A DNA stretch of 64,000 nt, taken from positions 54,053,257 to 54,117,256 of the forward strand of contig CP141128.1 of assembly GCA_035236585.1 (NCBI GenBank), read 5' to 3'. The position numbers and the translations under genes were made by a program. Of the stretch, positions 62,867 to 64,000 are shown piece after piece. Position 1 is the stretch's first letter. The number at the start of each line of letters is the position of its first letter. The notes beneath the pieces are model-generated. The model worked only from the letters and a program-made list of their open reading frames with translations. It was not told the origin of the DNA and made no database searches. Origin of the DNA: Warburgia ugandensis. Lineage: Eukaryota; Streptophyta; Magnoliopsida; Canellales; Canellaceae.

Positions 62867-64000
62867 TATGACGACCGGTTTTTCTCATGCATTTTTAAAT
62901 GCAAGATCTAAATTTCCTATGGCAGGATGCATCCCTATTTGAAAGCCATTTTATAAAAACCATGCAATGCAGCGGAAAACCTTTTGTTTTAAACTCATTT
63001 TGAAAACCCCGAGCGTCATTTGCTTTTATAACAATCAAAGTAGTTTTTATCCTTTAAGTGCCTCCTCATACTTAGCTTATAATAGCAGTTCTCATTCAAT
63101 CACTACTACATCAAGTTATGCTGAAGCTATTAAATCATCAAATTTGAAAAACACTGAGGTAAGCATAGAACATTTTCGTAGATACATAGAAAGCCTTTAT
63201 TTCATTACCTATTGATCTCTTTCCCGGATATATCTTTGTCATAAGCTCGGGGGTCTCCAAATTGATTAGTACTTATCTACCTTTCTTTTCAATCCAAGTC
63301 ATCGGCATCTTTTAGACCCACAGTGATTTCTATGGATTGTTATGGTAACTATTCGGGTTTGGAAAAATCTGTCTCCTTGGTGGAGATCGTTCCTTTTTCA
63401 TTTCTTTTTTTTGCTTATGTCTCGGTTATTCTTGTATTTATTGTACTTAATCAACTTCATGATGTGGCCTAATCAACTGACCTCATACCCTCAAGTGACT
63501 TAGTCTAATAAGTAATTTCTTTTAGGTAAAACTCATGTCCAATTACTTATAATATCCCTCTGAGTATATAACTTCAACTACTAACATATTTGTTTAAATA
63601 GGGTGCGATACCTTTATTTAGTCAACTGTACTCTAAAGGTAATGACTAAATAATGGTATTAAGATTTTTGGTCTTCCAATCTATGATAGTAAGACCTCAA
63701 TTTGATCCTTGATGGTACCCTACTTGCTAAATGGACAAGTCATTGTTCCCGACTTAATTCCTTTTTCAATATACTTTATTGGCAAGGTGGGATATCACCA
63801 AATTTTCCTTTTTATGGATTATATCCATTGGTGTTCCCCCATAAGCTAATGGATCCATAATAATTGATATCAAACCATTTGTAGAATTTAATTTCTAGTT
63901 GGTCACCATTCCTCTTCGGAAATTTCTTGTCGCATAATCTACGATATTCGATACTCTACTCAAAGTCTTAAACCCCATATGCTTTCTCTCTTTTATACTC
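62867..64000 (-). mobile_element. Array unit 3, cut by the window edge
   Basis: Third copy of the LTR-terminus-plus-internal block, collinear with 55993-57120 and 59425-60560. The array therefore continues beyond the window. Confidence 0.85.

Larger units (their letters stand above)
54856..64000 (-). mobile_element. Tandem array of ~3.43-kb LTR-retroelement-derived units
   Basis: Order on the + strand: truncated LTR (54856-55992), short LTR end plus internal region (55993-58359), LTR (58360-59424), LTR end plus internal (59425-61796), LTR (61797-62866), LTR end plus internal running off the window (62867-64000). Matching points at 55993, 59425 and 62867 give periods of 3432 and 3442 bp. Copies are nearly identical apart from small changes. 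The element polarity is minus. The internal part has no frame that looks like gag, protease, reverse transcriptase or integrase, so the unit is non-autonomous. LTR-internal-LTR-internal arrays are known to arise by unequal recombination between LTRs. Confidence 0.88.

Noticed and set aside
62515-62871. 118-codon frame in array LTR copy 2
   Set aside because: Frameshifted in the sister LTR copies at 55.6 and 59.1 kb; not preserved.
54856-64000. Autonomous retrotransposon with gag-pol
   Set aside because: No frame on either strand is long enough, and I recognise no protease, reverse transcriptase, RNase H or integrase motifs.
1-64000. tRNA, rRNA or other structured RNA genes
   Set aside because: I saw no cloverleaf with conserved A and B boxes and no ribosomal RNA sequence. 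The only tRNA-related match is the primer-binding-like motif, which is complementary to a tRNA end.

Overview
This is a non-coding, repeat-dominated stretch of a eukaryotic nuclear genome, most likely a plant. The evidence for a plant is the large LTRs with TGT...ACA-type ends and 5-bp target duplications, the TATAAATA promoter boxes inside those LTRs, the strong A/T bias, and the long satellite array. I found no gene, tRNA, rRNA or CRISPR array that I can support. The open reading frames present are short and lie inside repeats. I cannot name the species or say whether the locus is centromeric, pericentromeric or an interstitial heterochromatic block.

Layout. About 43.1 kb (two thirds of the window) is one head-to-tail satellite with a monomer of about 268 bp. 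It occupies 1-6109, 10628-11369, 13993-27287, 29431-50131 and 52596-54855. Four LTR-type insertions interrupt it: a 4.5-kb solo LTR (6110-10627), a 2.6-kb solo LTR (11370-13992), a truncated LTR of the same family (27288-29430) and a 2.5-kb solo LTR (50132-52595). From 54856 to the right edge the satellite is replaced by a tandem array of about 3.43-kb units. Each unit is made of truncated LTRs of the same family plus a non-coding internal region.

Satellite structure. Four monomer classes (A, B, C, D here) recur in the order B-(C)n-D-A, giving higher-order repeats of 4 monomers (about 1.07 kb), 5 monomers (about 1.34 kb) or more. Between about 37.7 and 46.26 kb the array is strongly homogenised: 804-bp trimers are nested in 6-, 10- and 16-monomer periods. 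This block ends at the only inversion in the array, at 46263-46489, which forms a perfect 138-bp inverted repeat with the sequence just after it.

Main discovery. The satellite monomer appears to be a tandemly amplified copy of the first ~300 bp (distal U3) of an LTR related to those inserted in it. Read on the + strand, each monomer contains an LTR-start-like TGTAACAACC and then follows, in the same order, the U3 of the solo LTRs at 13992-13690 and 52595-52292 (minus strand). It stops about 100 bp short of the LTR TATA box. One retroelement lineage has therefore produced three layers here: the 268-bp satellite, the solo LTRs inserted into it, and the 3.43-kb tandem array beside it. All later insertions point opposite to the polarity of the satellite's LTR-derived sequence.
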